Source: a virus
Virus record (IMG/VR): IMGVR_UViG_3300050821_004047
Coordinates: 1 to 26,482 of that record
Strand: one strand, 5' to 3'
Length of the DNA: 26,482 nucleotides
Of this stretch, positions 15,642 through 22,952 are shown in pieces. The first letter of the stretch is position 1, and every line of letters starts with the position of its first letter. Both the position numbers and the translations under genes were made by a program. Below the pieces are notes generated by a model. That model was not told the origin of the DNA, made no database searches, and saw only the letters and a program-made list of their open reading frames with translations.

Positions 15642-16601
15642 ATGAGCGAAATGGCGAAGAAGGCACGCTCGGAGATGCGCGCCAAGGCGGTGCGCCTGGC
15701 AGGCGGCGGGGTCGGTTCTAACGATCCGTACAAGCCGGTCGATGCCAGTTCCTGGGCGCCGCCGCCCGATGCACTCGATGCCGGACGCAAGACCGGAGCG
15801 CGACCGATCCGACCCAGGATCTACAAGCACGGTGGTCATGTTCAGTTCGATCGCAATCCCGGCAAGGCGCCGCGCAAGCGCGCTTCCGGTGGTCGCGCCG
15901 GTACCGGACCGCTGTCGATGATCAACACGGCTGACGAAAACAAGCGTGACTTCGGCAGCTTTCATGAAGGCGGATACAAGAACGGCGGGAGCGCCGGCAA
16001 ACCTCACTGGATCAAGGATGCTGTTGGCAAGCCGGGCGCGCTGCACAAAAAGCTGGGCGTGCCCGAGGGCAAGAAGATCCCGGCCAAGAAGCTTGCTAAA
16101 GCCGAGCACAGCAAGAATCCGACCGAGGCCAAGGAAGCCAATCTCGCCAAGACGCTGCGTAGCTTCCACGCCAAGGGTGGCAAGGTCGATCCGGCGGCGC
16201 ACGAGAAGGGCGGCACTTACTACGGTGGCACGCGTCCCGAGGGCGGTCGGATGCCCCACGCTCATGGTGGTCGCGCCAAGGGCAAGACCAATATCAACAT
16301 CGTGATTGCTCAGCCCAAGGCGGGCGGTGGCCCGATGGGCGCGCAGGCGATGCCGCCGCAAGGTCCGGTGCGTCCGCCGATGCCGCCGCCGCAGATGGCG
16401 CCGCCGGCCGGTGGTCCGCCGCCGATGCCGCCTCCGGGCATGGGCGGACCTCCCGGCGGCATGCCGCCCGGCGCCGGGCCGATGATGCGTAAGTCAGGCG
16501 GCCGGACGACCGGTGATGCTATTCCGCTCAAGGATTATGGCTCGAACAGTGGTCTGGGGCGCCTCGAGAAGGTCAAGATCCAGGAACGCTCCCATAGGTA
16601 G
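15642..16601 (+). CDS. Basic Gly/Pro-rich virion protein with GALHKKLG motif
   Basis: A 319-residue basic protein. The central block WIKDAVGKPGALHKKLGVPE then GKKIPAKKLAKAEHS and ANLAKTLRSFH (about residues 122-178) is a conserved motif I recognise in phage proteins of unknown function. It is surrounded by repeated glycine-pair tags: YKHGGHV, YKNGGSA, AKGGKVD, RKSGG. Residues about 225-290 are a Pro/Met/Gly low-complexity run (PMPPPQMAPPAGGPPP). The C-terminus carries GSNSGLGRLEKVKIQ, nearly identical in pattern to a motif in the 1075-aa protein. AAAGGAA (15627-15633) gives good spacing to ATG 15642. Likely a virion-associated, possibly DNA-binding protein by charge; no enzyme motif is seen. 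Confidence 0.65.
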   Translation: MSEMAKKARSEMRAKAVRLAGGGVGSNDPYKPVDASSWAPPPDALDAGRKTGARPIRPRIYKHGGHVQFDRNPGKAPRKRASGGRAGTGPLSMINTADENKRDFGSFHEGGYKNGGSAGKPHWIKDAVGKPGALHKKLGVPEGKKIPAKKLAKAEHSKNPTEAKEANLAKTLRSFHAKGGKVDPAAHEKGGTYYGGTRPEGGRMPHAHGGRAKGKTNINIVIAQPKAGGGPMGAQAMPPQGPVRPPMPPPQMAPPAGGPPPMPPPGMGGPPGGMPPGAGPMMRKSGGRTTGDAIPLKDYGSNSGLGRLEKVKIQERSHR

Positions 16602-16644
16602 TGGCCTTGGCAATCGATCCGCTTAATGGCAGAGTGCGCGCCGC

Positions 16645-16863
16645 ATGGCTGTAGCCCCGCTCGGCACGATCAGTACGTTCCACGCCAACGTCGAGACGCT
16701 GGCCGCCAGGCGTTTAGAGGAAGCCATAGCAACGCAGAAAGAAGCGATTTGCGCCGGCATGCTGGATCATGACCGCTACAAGTACGAAGCAGGTAGGCTG
16801 ATGGGTCTGGCTGAAGCGCAAACGATCTTGCAAAGAGCAATCGCCGACGTGATGAAAGGCTAA
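16645..16863 (+). CDS. Hypothetical small helical phage protein
   Basis: A 72-residue protein predicted to be mostly helical, with RRLEEAIATQKEAICAGML, then YKYEAGRLMGLAEAQTILQR. The Y-x-x-x-x-G-x-[LI]-x-GL pattern is common in small phage proteins of head operons whose function is unknown. ATG 16645 is preceded by no strong Shine-Dalgarno sequence. It is followed after 3 nt by the GroES-like gene, so it belongs to the same transcript. Confidence 0.6.
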   Translation: MAVAPLGTISTFHANVETLAARRLEEAIATQKEAICAGMLDHDRYKYEAGRLMGLAEAQTILQRAIADVMKG

Positions 16864-16866
16864 TCG

Positions 16867-17268
16867 ATGGCTGTTATCCAGATGCGCAATTCGGCTGCGG
16901 CCGACAAGGTACTTCTGAAGGCGATCGGTGATCTTTCGTCGTTTGAAGTAGGCAATGAGCGCGTGTTGATCGCGATCTACCGGCACGAAGGCGTGACCAA
17001 GGGTGGTATCTTGACGTCGACCAAGACTGAGGATGAATCCGATTATCAGGGTAAGGTCGGTTTGGTATTGAAGGTTGGACCCTGCGTGAACCCCGAAGGC
17101 AGGGAACTGACGCGCGGGTTCGCGATTAGTGTCGGCGACTGGATCGTCGTCAATCCATCGGACGGCCTGTCGATGCATGCAGGCGCGCACGGCAGCAAGG
17201 TGATGCTGCGCATGCTGCCCGAGAAAGTCATTCACATGCGTGTGCCACGTCCCGACGTGGTCTGGTAA
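16867..17268 (+). CDS. GroES-like co-chaperonin
   Basis: A 133-residue protein with the layout of a Cpn10/GroES fold. ERVLIAIY (residues 31-38) fits the first strand, which in GroES reads D-R-V-L-V. GVTKGGILTSTKTED (42-56) resembles the flexible mobile loop whose GGI-x-L tripeptide docks on GroEL. GKVGLVLKVGP (62-72) and VGDWIVVNPSDG match the strands K-V-x-x-V-G-x-G and V-G-D-x-V. In phage T4, gp31 plays this role for capsid protein folding; here the gene lies just upstream of the scaffold candidate and capsid genes, which fits. It has extra N- and C-terminal residues compared with the 97-aa bacterial GroES. AAAGG (16856-16860) precedes ATG 16867. Confidence 0.65.
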   Translation: MAVIQMRNSAAADKVLLKAIGDLSSFEVGNERVLIAIYRHEGVTKGGILTSTKTEDESDYQGKVGLVLKVGPCVNPEGRELTRGFAISVGDWIVVNPSDGLSMHAGAHGSKVMLRMLPEKVIHMRVPRPDVVW

Positions 17269-17281
17269 ACGGAGCGAACAC

Positions 17282-18193
17282 ATGGCCGAAGGCGATGTTG
17301 AAGTCGAAGTGACGGAAGAACCCGCAGTAGAGCCGAAGCCGGGGACCGAAGGCACGACGCCGGTACAGACCGATGCCGTCAGTGCCGATATTGCCGATGT
17401 CCAGCGCCGGCTCGACGAAGCGGAAGCGAAAAACCGCCAGCTCGAGCAGGAGCGTAACGCGGCGCTTCAGCGTGCATCAGCGATCGAAACCGGTGCGATC
17501 GATGATCGCAAGCAGATGATCCAATCTGCGCTCGATACGATCGATGCCAACATCGCCACCCTGCAGACACAGATGGCCGACGCCATGGCGGCGGGCGATT
17601 TTGCCAAGCACTCCGAACTCAATGTCGCTTTGGCCAAGCAGATCGCGGCTCAACCTGATCTGCTGCGCGGCAAGGCGGCGCTCGAGGAACAGGCGAAACG
17701 TCCGCAGCCCAGGACGATCGACCAGCTGAGCGACAACGAGAAGATCGAGCTCTACACCAAGACCATGCAGCCCCGCGCCAAGGCCTGGATCCAAGCGCAT
17801 CCGCAGTACGTGCTCGATCCGAAGCTGAACAACAAGCTCCTGGCGCGGCATTACGCCTCCCTGGATGCAGGGAACGTCGAAGGCACCGACGGCTATTTCC
17901 AATTTATCGAGGCTGGCCTGGCGCTGCCGTCCGGCAATGGTCATGACCCTGTTCCGGTACCGACACCAACGCCACAGGCCGATCCCACGGCTGCTGCGGC
18001 TCAGGTCGTGAAGCGTCGCGATGACGTACAACCATCGCCGGCCGCGCCGTCGCGCGGCGGGGGCGGTGCTCGCACGATCCGGCTCACGCCGGCACAGCAG
18101 GAAGCGGCCCGCGATTCGGGGATGACGTACCAGGAATACGCGCAGTCGTTGGAGCGCGAGATCCGCGCCGGCAACATCAAGCGCGTCCACTAG
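17282..18193 (+). CDS. Putative capsid scaffolding protein
   Basis: A 303-residue protein with an acidic N-terminus (EGDVEVEVTEEPAVEP), a long predicted coiled coil (about residues 35-150, including VQRRLDEAEAKNRQLEQERN), a middle helical domain, a Pro/Ala linker and a basic C-terminal helix (IRLTPAQQEAARDSGMTYQEY and on to IRAGNIKRVH). This order, with helical rods and a basic C-terminal capsid-binding helix, is typical of phage scaffolds, and the LTPAQQEAAR-x-x-G-M-x-x-x-EYA end is a signature I recognise in them. GGAG (17271-17274) lies 7 nt before ATG 17282; the longer frame from GTG 17240 overlaps the co-chaperonin and is less likely. It lies one co-oriented gene cluster upstream of the capsid gene. 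Confidence 0.7.
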   Translation: MAEGDVEVEVTEEPAVEPKPGTEGTTPVQTDAVSADIADVQRRLDEAEAKNRQLEQERNAALQRASAIETGAIDDRKQMIQSALDTIDANIATLQTQMADAMAAGDFAKHSELNVALAKQIAAQPDLLRGKAALEEQAKRPQPRTIDQLSDNEKIELYTKTMQPRAKAWIQAHPQYVLDPKLNNKLLARHYASLDAGNVEGTDGYFQFIEAGLALPSGNGHDPVPVPTPTPQADPTAAAAQVVKRRDDVQPSPAAPSRGGGGARTIRLTPAQQEAARDSGMTYQEYAQSLEREIRAGNIKRVH

Positions 18194-18202
18194 GAGCACA
18201 CC

Positions 18203-19021
18203 ATGAGCGATGAACAGGCCACTACGCCAGCACCCGCGCCCAAGACTCGCCGCCGTCGGCGCAAGCGTCGTACCAGCCAGGCTGCCGCGCAGGCCGCGCG
18301 CCGGGAAATCAAGGCTGCCGCTGCGGCGGTTGACGCGACTGCCGTTGAGGCGGTGACCGGCCTCAAGCCCGAGCAGGTAAACGAGCTCGACAAGATCATG
18401 GCGGCGACCGGCTTGATGGCGGCGAATCTGCCCGAGGCCGAAGTGCTGGCCGAAACGCCTGAAGAGACCAAGGCCAAGCTGACCAAGATCGAAAAGGATC
18501 AGCTTTCGCTGGCACAGGCGCTGGCGCGCGAGGCCGAACTGCAGGCCAATGACGATGGCACCGATGACCAGCAGGATGCATTCTGGTTCGACAAGCGCCT
18601 GATCCCGCATGGCTGGCACTATGAGTACCGGGTCGACACGGTGCTGAACCAGCGCGATCCCAACAAATTGGTGTCCTTGCGCAAGCGCGGCTGGACGGCG
18701 GTGCCGCTCGACCGTCACCCGCACATGATGCCGTCGGACTGGACGGGCGGGAATTACATCACTCGTGGCGGCATGATCCTGATGGAGATCCCCAAGGCTA
18801 CCGAAGAGCGTCTGCGCGAGCAGGATCGCCAGAAGGCGCGTGCCGAACTGGAGAATAAACTGGCCCAGCTCAGCGGACGCCGGCCGGGCGACAAGGGCGG
18901 TTTTGAGCGCCGGGGCCAGACCTCGCGCGATTTCGGCGCCATCCAGGGCGCCAACGAGGCACTCTATGCCGGCTCGCTCAAGGGCAATGCCATCGTGAGA
19001 GACGGCCGAACTATCCGATAG
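18203..19021 (+). CDS. Head-operon protein with Arg-rich N-terminus and RKRGW motif
   Basis: A 272-residue protein. Residues 15-24 form a dense basic patch (TRRRRRKRR), suggestive of nucleic-acid contact, followed by an Ala-rich helix. The central domain reads FWFDKRLIPHGWHYEYRVDT, SLRKRGWTAVPLDRHPHMMP and ITRGGMILMEIPKATEERLR; this order (GW...VP..RHP.MMP...GG.ILME.P) is a recurrent pattern in phage proteins encoded just upstream of the capsid gene, with no assigned function that I know. The C-terminus is charged and helical. AGGAG (18192-18196), overlapping the previous stop, lies 6 nt before the ATG. It closes this gene run; hairpins follow. Confidence 0.65.
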   Translation: MSDEQATTPAPAPKTRRRRRKRRTSQAAAQAARREIKAAAAAVDATAVEAVTGLKPEQVNELDKIMAATGLMAANLPEAEVLAETPEETKAKLTKIEKDQLSLAQALAREAELQANDDGTDDQQDAFWFDKRLIPHGWHYEYRVDTVLNQRDPNKLVSLRKRGWTAVPLDRHPHMMPSDWTGGNYITRGGMILMEIPKATEERLREQDRQKARAELENKLAQLSGRRPGDKGGFERRGQTSRDFGAIQGANEALYAGSLKGNAIVRDGRTIR

Positions 19022-19039
19022 GGGCTTTACAAACCCCTA
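19019..19039 (+). other. Short hairpin over the stop codon
   Basis: TAGGGG (19019-19024) can pair with CCCCTA (19034-19039) around a 9-nt A/T-rich loop. The left arm starts with the TAG stop codon. The loop contains TTTACA, which is also a candidate -35 element with TATGCT 19 nt downstream (19051-19056). The spacing is long for a standard sigma-70 promoter, so this is tentative. Confidence 0.35.
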
Positions 19040-19069
19040 GTAGCTGTGCGTATGCTGTAGAACGATATG

Positions 19070-19097
19070 GCGCTCCCCCGATGCGGAGCGCTCTTTT
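19070..19097 (+). terminator. Rho-independent terminator-like hairpin
   Basis: GCGCTCC (19070-19076) pairs with GGAGCGC (19085-19091) around an 8-nt loop and is followed by TCTTTT. It lies in the longest intergenic stretch of the window (19022-19156), separating the scaffold run from the capsid run. The remaining bases to 19156 hold the GAGGAG ribosome-binding site for the next gene. No other gene is seen in this gap. Confidence 0.6.
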
Positions 19098-19156
19098 CGG
19101 CCCCTGACCGCCCCGAAGCGCGATGACGGAGCCCTCCGCGAGGAGTGCTGTCCGTC

Positions 19157-19798
19157 ATGGCGAACACATTCAAGCCGTTCGGCTTCCTGCAGTACCAGGG
19201 TGGTGCCGGTGGTGCTGCCACCTTCGGGATGACCCGTCGGCGCATCAGTTCGAGCTACGCTACCGCGCTTTATGCCGGCGATCCGGTGCAGCCCGCCGTC
19301 ACCTCGGCAACCGGCTACATCGTGCAGGGTTCGGCCTCAACCACGGTCCTGGCCGGTATCCTGAGCGCCGTGCAGTTCTTCAACTCCACGATCGGTCGCA
19401 CGGTCTGGCAGAACTACTGGCCTGGTTCTGGCGTCGCCACGGGCGATGCCTTTGCCCTCGTGGTTGACGACCCGAATGCACGCTTCCGGGTATCGAGCGG
19501 CAACAACACCACCTTCAACATCACCGGCACTCTGAGCACATTCACCTCGAGTCCGGTCGGCCAGTACGCGCAGTATTCGATGGGCACCGGTTCGGTGACC
19601 AGCGGCTACGGTCAGTCGGGTGCCTTCATCAACACGCTCGGCACGACCGTCACTTTGCCATTCATCGTGATTGACCTGATCACCGATCCGCCCGGCGACA
19701 ATGGCGCCGATCCCACCACCGCGGCCAATCATGTTGTTGTCGGCTTCAACAACGAATGGCTGCGCGACAATGGCGCCGGCCCGACCGGCATCTCGTAA
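19157..19798 (+). CDS. MANTFKPFG-type head structural protein
   Basis: A 213-residue protein. MANTFKPFGFLQYQGGAGG followed by RRRISSSYATALYAGDPVQPA matches the opening of a phage structural protein family (MANxxxPFG...LYxGDPV) often encoded next to the capsid gene. NYWPGSGVATGDAFALVVDDPNARFRV is the other conserved block. The rest is Ser/Thr/Gly-rich and probably beta-sheet. A decoration or capsid-stabilising role is likely but not shown. ATG 19157 is 11 nt after GAGGAG (19140-19145); GTG 19145 would place the start inside that site and is rejected. Confidence 0.65.
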   Translation: MANTFKPFGFLQYQGGAGGAATFGMTRRRISSSYATALYAGDPVQPAVTSATGYIVQGSASTTVLAGILSAVQFFNSTIGRTVWQNYWPGSGVATGDAFALVVDDPNARFRVSSGNNTTFNITGTLSTFTSSPVGQYAQYSMGTGSVTSGYGQSGAFINTLGTTVTLPFIVIDLITDPPGDNGADPTTAANHVVVGFNNEWLRDNGAGPTGIS

Positions 19799-19809
19799 GG
19801 ACAAACGCA

Positions 19810-20319
19810 GTGTACGAATTCCGAGTTGTTACGGAACGAGACGTTCTACAGGCGCGATTATTGAGTCGCGCCCGTCTTGCGCCGAATGGCTGCTGGGAGT
19901 GGTTTAAATCAACGCGCCGTGGTTATGGATTGTTTTATGGCGGCGGCAAATACCAAGGTGCGCACAGGGTTTCGTATGAAGCTTTTACCGGCGAAATCAT
20001 TCCCGAGGGTATGGTCGTTCGGCACACTTGCGATAACCCGCGCTGTATCAATCCTAATCATCTGGTGACGGGTACGGTTGCCGATAACATGGCGGATCGC
20101 GAAGCGCGTGGCCGTCGCGATGTAAAGGGCGAACAGATCGGCACTTCCAAGCTGACCAAGCCGGAAGTGAATTTGATCCTCATGAATAAACATCTTTCAG
20201 GCGTGCAGCTCGCGGCTCTGTTCGGCGTGAGCACTTCCACCATTTCCTTGATCCGCAAGGGCAAGGGCTGGCGGCACTTGAGCGCGACTAAAGTCGCAGG
20301 AGAGAACGATGGCCGTTAA
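19810..20319 (+). CDS. HNH homing endonuclease upstream of the capsid gene, GTG start
   Basis: A 169-residue enzyme with the same architecture as the one at 2595. NGCWEW, AHRVSYEAF, then VVRHTCDNPRCINPNHLVTG and DNMADREARGR form the HNH core; the C-terminus (QLAALFGVSTSTISLIRKGK) is a helix-turn-helix. GTG 19810 is preferred because AAGGA (19797-19801) lies 8 nt upstream; the open frame from 19756 overlaps the previous gene out of frame. It is inserted between two capsid-region genes and overlaps the capsid gene by 11 nt, so the capsid ribosome-binding site lies inside its 3' end. It is a free-standing homing element; no intron splice structure was recognised. Confidence 0.88.
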   Translation: MYEFRVVTERDVLQARLLSRARLAPNGCWEWFKSTRRGYGLFYGGGKYQGAHRVSYEAFTGEIIPEGMVVRHTCDNPRCINPNHLVTGTVADNMADREARGRRDVKGEQIGTSKLTKPEVNLILMNKHLSGVQLAALFGVSTSTISLIRKGKGWRHLSATKVAGENDGR

Positions 20320-21223
20320 TCTTGGGCAAATTCGCGATCTATTGCTGCCCGGCTTGCGCGGGATAGAAGGCAAGTATGAGCAAATCCCGGCCCAATATGA
20401 TAAAATTTATACTAAACATGTCTCAAGTATGGCTTTAGAAAGGACTGCAGAAATGCGGTTCTTAAGCCTAGCCCAACTTAAGACCGAAGGCGGTCAGACA
20501 GCCTTCGATAACAATGCCGGCGAAAGATTTGTGTATAATCAGGAGCACATCGAGGTAGCCGTGGGCTACGCGATGACTCGCAAGGCGATCGACGATAATC
20601 TCTACAAGAGCCAGTTCCATCCGTCGAACCTTGGCCTGATGGAATCCTTCCAGCAAACGAAGGAAATCTACGGCGCCAACATCCTGAACACGGCGACGAC
20701 GTTCATCACCTCGATCCAGGGCGACGGCGTTTCCCTCTGCAATACCGCGCATCCGATCGACACCGGCACCTACGCTAATCGCCCGACGATCGATGTCGAC
20801 TTGAATGAAGCGACGCTGCTCAACGCGATGATCTCGATTCGCACCGGCTTCCGCGACCAGGCCGGTCTGCGCATGTTTGCTCGCGCGCGAAAGCTTTTGG
20901 TGCCGCCGGCGCTCGAGCCGGTAGCGATTCGGCTGCTCAAAACGGAGCTTCGCCCGGGCACGTCGGATAATGACGTCAACGCCATTCTTACAACCAGCGG
21001 TGGTCTACCCGAAGCCTGGATGACGAACGACTTCTTGACGTCGTCTTTTGCCTGGTTCCTGCTGACCAACATCGATGGGCTCGCCTACATGGAGCGCATC
21101 AAATTTGAAACCGATATGCAGGTGGATTTCCTCACCGACAACCTGTTGGTGAAAGGATATGAACGTTACTCTTTCGGCTACTACAATCCGCGTAGTATCT
21201 GGGGGAGTTTTCCGACGAGCTGA
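20309..21223 (+). CDS. Major capsid protein (HK97-like fold)
   Basis: A 304-residue protein with the sequence pattern of HK97-fold capsid proteins of the Mu-like/podoviral type. An N-terminal helix (about 1-40) precedes GERFVYNQEHIEVAVGYAMT (E-loop region), CNTAHPIDTGTYANRP, LFV-type LLVPPALEPVAIRLLKTE and a C-terminal WFLLTNIDGLAYMERIKFE. The block [FC]-x-TAHP...G-x-YAN...LL-x-A followed by LVPP-x-LE is diagnostic for this group. Hundreds of copies would form the shell with the portal at one vertex. GGAG lies at the proper distance from ATG 20309, within the HNH gene. The first roughly 85 codons are AT-richer than the remaining two-thirds of the gene. Confidence 0.85.
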   Translation: MAVNLGQIRDLLLPGLRGIEGKYEQIPAQYDKIYTKHVSSMALERTAEMRFLSLAQLKTEGGQTAFDNNAGERFVYNQEHIEVAVGYAMTRKAIDDNLYKSQFHPSNLGLMESFQQTKEIYGANILNTATTFITSIQGDGVSLCNTAHPIDTGTYANRPTIDVDLNEATLLNAMISIRTGFRDQAGLRMFARARKLLVPPALEPVAIRLLKTELRPGTSDNDVNAILTTSGGLPEAWMTNDFLTSSFAWFLLTNIDGLAYMERIKFETDMQVDFLTDNLLVKGYERYSFGYYNPRSIWGSFPTS

Positions 21224-21236
21224 TGAGGCCTAGCAC

Positions 21237-22430
21237 ATGACCACGACCCATGAGGCAGGCCCGTTCGTAGTCTTCGGCCAGACCACGCAGGGACCGACGC
21301 CGGACTACAATCCCGATGGCGGCGGACCGTCGCTGCTTTTCGCCAGCGCCGGCCTGCTCGACCAGCGCGGCTACTGGTCCTACCAGCCGGGCAACCTCAA
21401 CTTTCAGGGCTGGAACGGCGCAGGCGACATCTTCACGATCAACTTCGTGCCTGCGGCATTGGCGACCGGCAACCTCGCCAATCTCGCTACGCCGACCACG
21501 GCTGTGGCCCTGCAGCTGGTTACGGCTGCCGCGACTGCGGGTGTCACGATCGGCGCCTCGATCCGCAATGCGGCGACCCAGGCGGTGGTTTCCAATCTGC
21601 TGGTGCTCGATGCGTTGACTGCTGCGGCGACCGGCTCAATCACGGCTAACGTCTTCACTGCGGCGAGCGGTGCCACCGGCACCTTTACCGTCGGCAGCGT
21701 ACTCTCGAGTACGGGCGGCAACACCAACGTCGTGCTCAACACCACGATCATCGGTCTGCTGACCGGCGAAGGCGGTACCGGCACCTATCTCGTGACGCCA
21801 TCGCAGGCCGTCACGGCACAGGTCACGATCAGTGGCGCCACCAACATCAACGGCGTGCCTCTCGTACCGGCGGCTCCCGGCAACATCACGGGTGTTCAGA
21901 CGGGCGGTGCGCTGCAGGGCGTCAGCGGGCCGCTGCTTTACAATCCGCTGTGCATGGTCGGGCGCAATATTCGCATCACGACCCAGTCGGGCGACACGGC
22001 GGTCTATACGGTGCGCGGCTTCGACGTCTATGGCTTCCCGATGACCGAGGCGATCACGGCCAACGGCGCCACCACGGTATCGGGCAAGAAGGCGTTCAAG
22101 TACGTGCAGAGCGTGACACCGGTTGGCACGGTAGGCGCCGGGGCCAGTGTGGGCACGGGCGACGTTTACGGCTTCCCGCTGTTCAGCCTCACTTTCCAGG
22201 ACGTCAATATGTCCTGGGGCACCAACACCAACACCGGCCTGATCACGTCGAATGTCGGTTACACGGCTGGCGATACGACCAATCCGCAGACGTCGACCAA
22301 CGGTGACCCGCGTGGTACTTACGCCGTGCAGTCGGCGTCGAACGGCACCCAGCGCTTCACCGTATGGCAGGCGCCCGCGCCGACCAACATCATCACCACG
22401 GTGGGCACCTACGGCGTCACGCCGGCCTAG
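21237..22430 (+). CDS. Beta-rich virion structural protein
   Basis: A 397-residue Thr/Gly/Ala/Val-rich protein. Residues about 145-200 (ITANVFTAASGATGTFTVGS, then TTIIGLLTGEGGTGTYLVTP and SQAVTAQVTISG) contain a GTGTYxVxxSQ segment seen in many phage fibre and virion proteins, apparently inserted between an N-terminal domain that opens AGPFVVFGQ and a C-terminal domain with YTVRGFDVYGFPMTEAITAN. The latter resembles part of the gene at 22953 (FRISGTNVSGNPISETVTG), suggesting a shared domain. GAGG lies 8 nt before ATG 21237. Its place directly after the capsid gene suggests a head surface or decoration role. Confidence 0.6.
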   Translation: MTTTHEAGPFVVFGQTTQGPTPDYNPDGGGPSLLFASAGLLDQRGYWSYQPGNLNFQGWNGAGDIFTINFVPAALATGNLANLATPTTAVALQLVTAAATAGVTIGASIRNAATQAVVSNLLVLDALTAAATGSITANVFTAASGATGTFTVGSVLSSTGGNTNVVLNTTIIGLLTGEGGTGTYLVTPSQAVTAQVTISGATNINGVPLVPAAPGNITGVQTGGALQGVSGPLLYNPLCMVGRNIRITTQSGDTAVYTVRGFDVYGFPMTEAITANGATTVSGKKAFKYVQSVTPVGTVGAGASVGTGDVYGFPLFSLTFQDVNMSWGTNTNTGLITSNVGYTAGDTTNPQTSTNGDPRGTYAVQSASNGTQRFTVWQAPAPTNIITTVGTYGVTPA

Positions 22431-22441
22431 GAGGCAAGTCA

Positions 22442-22885
22442 ATGGCCAAGCATCATCGCAAGCATAAGGCCTCGGGCGGCGTCGGACAGACCGCCGGCGA
22501 GAAGGATTTCGGCAAGCCGCGCGACGACTGGAAGGAGGAGGAGAGCTCCAAGCCGACCGATTACACCAATACCGGCAAGGGCGATCCTAATCCGGCCAAG
22601 GAAGCCGAGGAGAAGAAGCACGGCGGCAAGGCGCGCAAGAAGCGCAAGCATGGCGGCGCCACCAAGATCCACAAGCATCACGAGCACGGCGAGCACATGA
22701 AGCACGCCAGGCATCTCGGGCATGTCAAGGGCGAGCAGCATTTCGGGAACCCCGGCAAGGCGCGCAGGGCCGGTGGCGCGGTGGCGCGGGCTAGCGGAGG
22801 TCGCACCGGCTCCAATTTCAACCCGCTTTCCTCGGCCCACGCCGGCACCGATCCGCGCGATCACAAGACCGAGGATATCGACTAA
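22442..22885 (+). CDS. His/Lys/Gly-rich basic virion-operon protein
   Basis: A 147-residue, highly charged, low-complexity protein with 16 histidines, nine of them in a 26-residue stretch (residues about 79-104). It contains glycine-pair tags (KASGGVG, KHGGKARKK, RASGGRTG) like those in the protein at 15642, and ends with GSNFNPLSSAHAGTDP, a motif I recognise in small phage proteins. AGGAGG (22429-22434) is 7 nt before ATG 22442, the strongest ribosome-binding site in the region; the longer frame from 22364 overlaps the previous gene out of phase. It may bind DNA or metal; both are inferred from composition alone. Confidence 0.6.
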   Translation: MAKHHRKHKASGGVGQTAGEKDFGKPRDDWKEEESSKPTDYTNTGKGDPNPAKEAEEKKHGGKARKKRKHGGATKIHKHHEHGEHMKHARHLGHVKGEQHFGNPGKARRAGGAVARASGGRTGSNFNPLSSAHAGTDPRDHKTEDID

Positions 22886-22952
22886 ACAGGCAACAGGCCC
22901 ACGGAGGGCGTGACCAGGCTGCACATTCCGGCGCGCCGAAAGGATTTGATCG

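Noticed and set aside
15144-16361. 405-codon minus-strand open frame
   Set aside because: It spans the end of the repeat gene and the start of the next on the opposite strand; Arg/Gly/His-rich composition is typical of antisense reading.
17477-18724. 415-codon minus-strand open frame
   Set aside because: Antisense to the scaffold candidate and the following gene, crossing their junction; no motif or start signal supports it.
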